A model generated the notes under the pieces. That model was not told the origin of the DNA, searched no databases, and was given only the letters and a program-made list of their open reading frames with translations. Shown piece by piece: positions 60,801 to 64,000 of a stretch of DNA of 64,000 bases. This DNA is from Symbiodinium natans (Eukaryota > Sar > Dinophyceae > Suessiales > Symbiodiniaceae), in contig CAJNDS010002562.1 of NCBI GenBank assembly GCA_905221605.1, forward strand, positions 62,501-126,500. Direction: 5' to 3'. Positions within the stretch are counted from its first letter, which is position 1. Each line of letters starts with the position of its first letter. The translations under genes were made by a program, and so were the position numbers.

Positions 60801-63468
60801 GGTTTAGGGTTTAGGGTTTAGGGTTTACGGTTTACGGTTTAGGGTTTAGGGTTTAGGGTTTAGGGTTTAGGGGGTTCGGGAACCCTGGTTTGGTAGATGG
60901 TTTTGGATTTCAGGGTTTCGGGGGACTAGGTTTCTTTTGGTTGGGCTTTTGGGTTTAGGGCTGCATTGGGCTTTCAACTTCAACTCTGGTGCAGTCTTTA
61001 TGACCCTTTGACTTTGTTTCCTGGCTGCACCCTTAAATCCTGGAATAAGGAAGACTATTTTCCCTAAACCCTAACCCTGAACCCCCTAAACCCTAAACCC
61101 TAAACCCTATATAAACCCTAAACCCCAACCCCTAAACCCTAAACCCTAGACCCTAAACCCTAAACCCTAAACCCCCATTTCATAAGAGCCTTGCAAGCTT
61201 TCTTTCTTTCGGAGGTACGTGCCCAAGCCGCGCAGCTTCTTCGGCCGCAAGCCGCCTCCGAAGAAATCGCGCCAGTATCCGGATGAGGCCGGGGATTGGT
61301 GTGCTATGGTATAGGGTTTAGGGTTTAGGGTTTAGGGTTTAGGGTTTGGGGTTTGGGGTTTAGGGTTTAGGGTTTGGGGTTTGGGGTTATGGTTTAGGGC
61401 TTAGGGCTTAGGGCTTAGGGTTTCTTCACTTTTTTATATGAATCTGTTTTTGTAGGAGTACATGCCTATGTGGTTATATGGCCCGATTATACCATTAGAG
61501 TCGGACATTCCGGAGGCAGCTTGGGAGTGGTTTTAGGGTTTAGGGTTTAGGGTTTAGGGTTTAGGGTTTAGGGTTCAGGGTTTAGGGTTTAGGGTTTAGG
61601 GTTTAGGGTTTAGGGGCGCGGTGGCTGAAACCCTTGTGTTTATGTCCTTGGTTGCCCGGTGGTGCCCTTTTCCCTTTTTGGGGTTCAATGTTGACTTGCA
61701 AGTAAACACCAAAATAGGGACCCTAAACCCTAAACCCTAAACCCTTATTGTAATATGGTTGCTGGGCTACCAAGTTTAGGGGTTGTTGGGTGTTTAGGTG
61801 GCTGTTGCGGCTTCGTCTAGTGTTGGAGACCCTGCTGACCTTGGCAGCCCTAAACCCTAGCCCTAAACCCTAAACCCTAAGCCCCCCCAACAAGATATTA
61901 TGATAATCTCGAGATGTTTACATGTCGCAGTGGCGCCTTAAACCCTAAACCCTCAACCCTATATGCCCTTAACCCTAAACCCTAAACCCCAAACCCCAAA
62001 CCCCAAACCGTCTGGTGGCTGGCAACCCGGTTGCAGGGTCCAGAAGACCGACACTCTAACTTCTAAGACCCTCAAACCCCCCTAAACCTAAGCTGTTGTT
62101 CCTAACCCCTGCAAGAACTCATGAGACCCCTTTTACAAACCTTAAGTCCCCCCGAAACCCACACAGGTTCACACATCCCTCCCCAGCTCCTCGTCTCCGC
62201 CCTAAACCCTAAACCCTAAACCCTAGACCCGTCCAAGCCGTGTCAGGATGTTGTGTACACGCAAGAGGAGTTGGACGAGGAGGAGGCCTACAACGGGGCT
62301 TATATACTTGAAGGGTATATACTTGAAGGGTCTAGGTTGACCCAAAGAGCCCAATGCCCTTTAATTAAGGAATGTACCTACTAAATCACATTAAGGATCC
62401 CGATGAATCTTAAGGTCTATTCCTTCATCAAGGGGTACTTGGGCTCTCTGGGTAGGGTTATAGGGTATAGGGTTTAGGATGCATCTTGGGGTTGTTACAA
62501 GGGCCCACTTAGTATGGGCCTTTAGTCGCGGTGTTTCGGTCCGTAAGTCAAGGGCCCAATGATTCAGAACCCGGAAGAAACGTAGGGGACTACACCCAGG
62601 CCGTTTCGGCCCCCAAACCCCTAGAACCCAAATCGTAAACCCTATACCCTAACACCCCAAACCCCTGAGCCCCAAACCCTAAACCCGATAGCCTAAGTCC
62701 CAACCATGCCCCCCCTCCCCCCCCCAAACAAACAAAAATCAAACAAGAAAGAAGTAACTGTATATGTATATGCATATGTATATGCATTTGCATTTGTATT
62801 TGTATATATATATATACACACATATATATATATGTGCCGACCGCGCCAAGCAGACCTGCATGAGTAGATCATTGTCTTAGTTCGTAAATATGTTATGCTA
62901 TTTGTGTTCTTGATCTGAGTATACATCACCACCCTCTCAATCCTAAGGGTTTTGGGTGAGCGTTAGGGTGAGCTCTTTCTAAATTCCCGAAAGAAACCTA
63001 TGGGCGTGCCCGAGGCATGTGCTGCTACCGCAGCTTTTTTGACCAGTAGGCTCAGTGGCGCAACCTATGCAGTGTAAGCCCTAAGCCTTCCCAGGCATGG
63101 GCAGTTGTCAGTAAATTCTACAAGCAAAGTGTTTTTGGATACTCAGGACCTCTAAGATGCAATACAGGCTGAGATCGTAGCCAAGGAACCTTCGCAGCTT
63201 GCAAGCCTTAAAGCCCTCACCGCCTTAAATCCCAAACCCTTAAACTTATTAAGCCCTAAACCCTAAACCCTAAACCCTAAAGGACGAAAGCCCCCAAACC
63301 CTAAAGTCCCCACACCCTAAACCCTAAGCCCTTACAAACTTGGGGGCGGGCTCCCCCTACACCCTAAACCCTAAACCCTAAACCCTAAACCCTCAGCGAT
63401 GAACTCGAGATCTGCAGGATATCATGGATCGGCGGGAGATCCGCGCCCTGCGGGACGAGATCAAGGTA
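57826..63468 (+). CDS. Rightward exon cluster, unknown gene (continues past window)
   Basis: Probable exons: about 57,826-57,916 RKLKYDTDLPHAHYSTRRGE; 59,328-59,400 FGTMLLGLVATEQREDAMYA; 59,688-59,770 VQALGLRNARIFNPAIFTQY; about 60,315-60,372 LQRMLRYSVLKYLDANA; about 60,697-60,760 NELPEVFWDYRDKCLPR; about 61,213-61,311 YVPKPRSFFGRKPPPKKSRQ then YPDEAGDWCAM; about 61,456-61,532 MPMWLYGPIIPLESDIPEAA; about 62,229-62,310 CQDVVYTQEELDEEEAYNGA; 63,399-63,468 QDIMDRREIRALRDEIK ended by AAG|GTACTT. Conserved-looking, Pro/Tyr/Trp-rich sequence of one compact protein is likely, but I do not recognise it. Confidence 0.55.
58022..58080. mobile_element. Short family-4 palindrome
   Basis: TACCCAGAGAGCCCAATACC followed after a few bases by the inverted TGGGCTCTGTGGGTACTCTTTGGGTAT. 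It is preceded directly by a G run of more than 20 bases (57999-58021). Confidence 0.65.
58905..58989. mobile_element. Palindromic MITE-like element, family 3
   Basis: GGGGGTTTACGATATTAGGG at the left and TCCCCTGTTTTCGTAAACCTCC at the right form the inverted termini. The interior is GGATCCTGCTTTTTAGCG. Confidence 0.7.
59145..59240. mobile_element. Palindromic MITE-like element, family 3
   Basis: GTCGGTTTGCGAAAATAAGC at the left and GCTACCCCTATATTCGTAAA with CCCCC at the right, about 155 bp after the previous copy. The interior shares AATATAGACCCC and AAGGACCCCAT with the 17.7-kb and 55.8-kb copies. Confidence 0.7.
62330..62460. mobile_element. Palindromic MITE-like element, family 4
   Basis: GACCCAAAGAGCCCAATGCC at the left and GGGTACTTGGGCTCTCTGGGTAG at the right are inverted. 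The interior has TTAATTAAGGAATGTACC / AAGGTCTATTCCTT, continuing the palindrome. Family 4 is also seen at 58022-58080, 1665-1757 and, as a fragment, 985-1030. Confidence 0.75.
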
Positions 63469-63797
63469 CTTTGGGTTTTGGGTTTCAAGGGTTTAGGGTT
63501 TAGGGTTTAGGGTTTTGGGTTTCAAGGGTTTAGGGTTTAGGGTTTAGGGTTTAGGGTTTAGGGTTTAGGGTTTAGGGTTTAGGGTTTAGGGTTTAGGGTT
63601 TAGGGTTTAGGGTTTAGGCGGATTTAGCGTTTAGGGTTTGGGTATAGGGTAGGTCGTTCAGCACGGCTTTAGTCAGTTGGTACTGTGGGCTTAGGATTTT
63701 AGGGTTGTCGGGTTTAGGGTTTCAGGCTTAGGGTTAAGGGTGTGGGGTTCAGGGTACTGTCGGCGCCGAGGCTTACCAGAACGCAGGGCTACAGGTT

Positions 63798-64000
63798 TCG
63801 CTGGGGGTTTCGGCTGTGGTGTTTACTTCAAAGTTCTTTCGGCTTAGTAAGTCTACTTAGTATCGCCTACATAATTCCCGTATCCCCACCTTACTAACCC
63901 ACTTACTAAGTCAAATGGTCGCTGGGGGTTTCGGCTGTGGTGTTTACTTCAAAGTTCTTTCGGCTTAGTAAGTCTACTTAGTATCGCCTACATAATTCCC
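63798..64000. repeat. 121-bp tandem duplication carrying a family-6 palindrome, cut by window end
   Basis: 63798-63879 and 63919-64000 are identical by eye (TCGCTGGGGGTTTCGGCTGT ... CTACATAATTCCC), offset 121 bp. Each unit contains CTTAGTAAGTCTACTTAG, whose inverted partner ACTTACTAAG lies at 63900. The repeat may continue past the window. Confidence 0.85.

Larger units (their letters stand above)
1..64000. repeat. Interstitial telomeric repeats (TTTAGGG/CCCTAAA) throughout
   Basis: Arrays and degenerate relatives of the plant/dinoflagellate-type telomere heptamer occur roughly every kilobase. TTTAGGG on plus: 1980-2166, 4747-4820, 7288-7437, 9808-9893, 10398-10500, 17318-17405, 19539-19690, 24866-24990, 28983-29117, 53716-53778, 55378-55455, 60775-60870, 61315-61425, 61531-61612, 63487-63615. 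CCCTAAA on plus: 4559-4623, 19785-19905, 22694-22755, 52611-52670, 55205-55275, 57725-57805, 60371-60432, 63255-63395. Variants such as GCTTAGGG (2006-2095), TTTGGGC (8850-8905) and AGGCTTT (53905-53980) suggest decay and local re-amplification. They are nearly absent from 25.7-27.8 kb, 29.7-43.1 kb and 44-50 kb. Confidence 0.95.

Noticed and set aside
1-64000. Dinoflagellate spliced-leader gene or relic (CCGTAGCCATTTTGGCTCAAG)
   Set aside because: Looked for on both strands by eye; only partial matches such as GTGGCTCAAG near 50-62 were seen.
1-64000. tRNA or rRNA genes
   Set aside because: No cloverleaf-like or rRNA-like sequence was noticed; a covariance search could not be run here.

Overview
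The window looks like nuclear DNA of a dinoflagellate, probably a Symbiodiniaceae-like or related suessialean alga. The grounds are interstitial arrays of TTTAGGG/CCCTAAA telomeric repeats roughly every kilobase, protein-coding information chopped into many short exons, splice sites that fit an AG|G acceptor rule with some GC and GA donors, long one-directional runs of genes, and protein families typical of these genomes (SBBP beta-propellers, PARP catalytic domains, copia elements). The species assignment is inference. Nearly all exon calls are mine, made from codon-like open frames plus splice motifs, so exon ends are approximate unless a splice site is argued.

Layout. Positions 1 to about 43.3 kb are read leftwards. 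Going with transcription: (a) about 43.3-33.86 kb is a gene of unknown function whose coding exon is split by a young 7.8-kb Ty1/copia-type LTR retrotransposon (34,922-42,733; identical 167-bp LTRs; AAACC target duplication). (b) 32.0 to about 27.07 kb is a gene that appears to encode a single-pass membrane protein: signal peptide, seven SBBP beta-propeller blades, Ser/Thr-rich stalk, SEA-like module, transmembrane helix and cytoplasmic poly(ADP-ribose) polymerase (PARP) domain. (c) About 27.0 kb to the left edge holds a very large, many-exon gene whose last six kilobases carry the AAA+ core of RNF213 (mysterin). The RING and C-terminal part lie outside the window to the left.

From about 43.4 to 50.3 kb there is an AT-rich, gene-poor divide with three copies of a 0.4-0.7-kb unit, ATC and TGAGTCATGA simple repeats and a 1.2-kb TATTACTA array. 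Right of it, from about 50.7 kb to the right edge, short exons are read rightwards. I could not recognise their product. The divide is therefore a divergent strand switch.

The most striking structure is in the introns. In both transcription directions introns tend to begin with (TTTAGGG)n and end with (CCCTAAA)n, so the RNA could fold back on itself, and in several places the telomeric repeat supplies the GT donor (AG|GTTTAGGG). Other introns are short palindromic, MITE-like elements of several families. One of them, with an 8-bp target duplication, makes up a whole intron inside the RNF213 AAA core. Several introns are also flanked by 20-27-bp direct copies of exon sequence that contain the splice sites. 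Together these suggest continuing intron birth from mobile or duplicated DNA.
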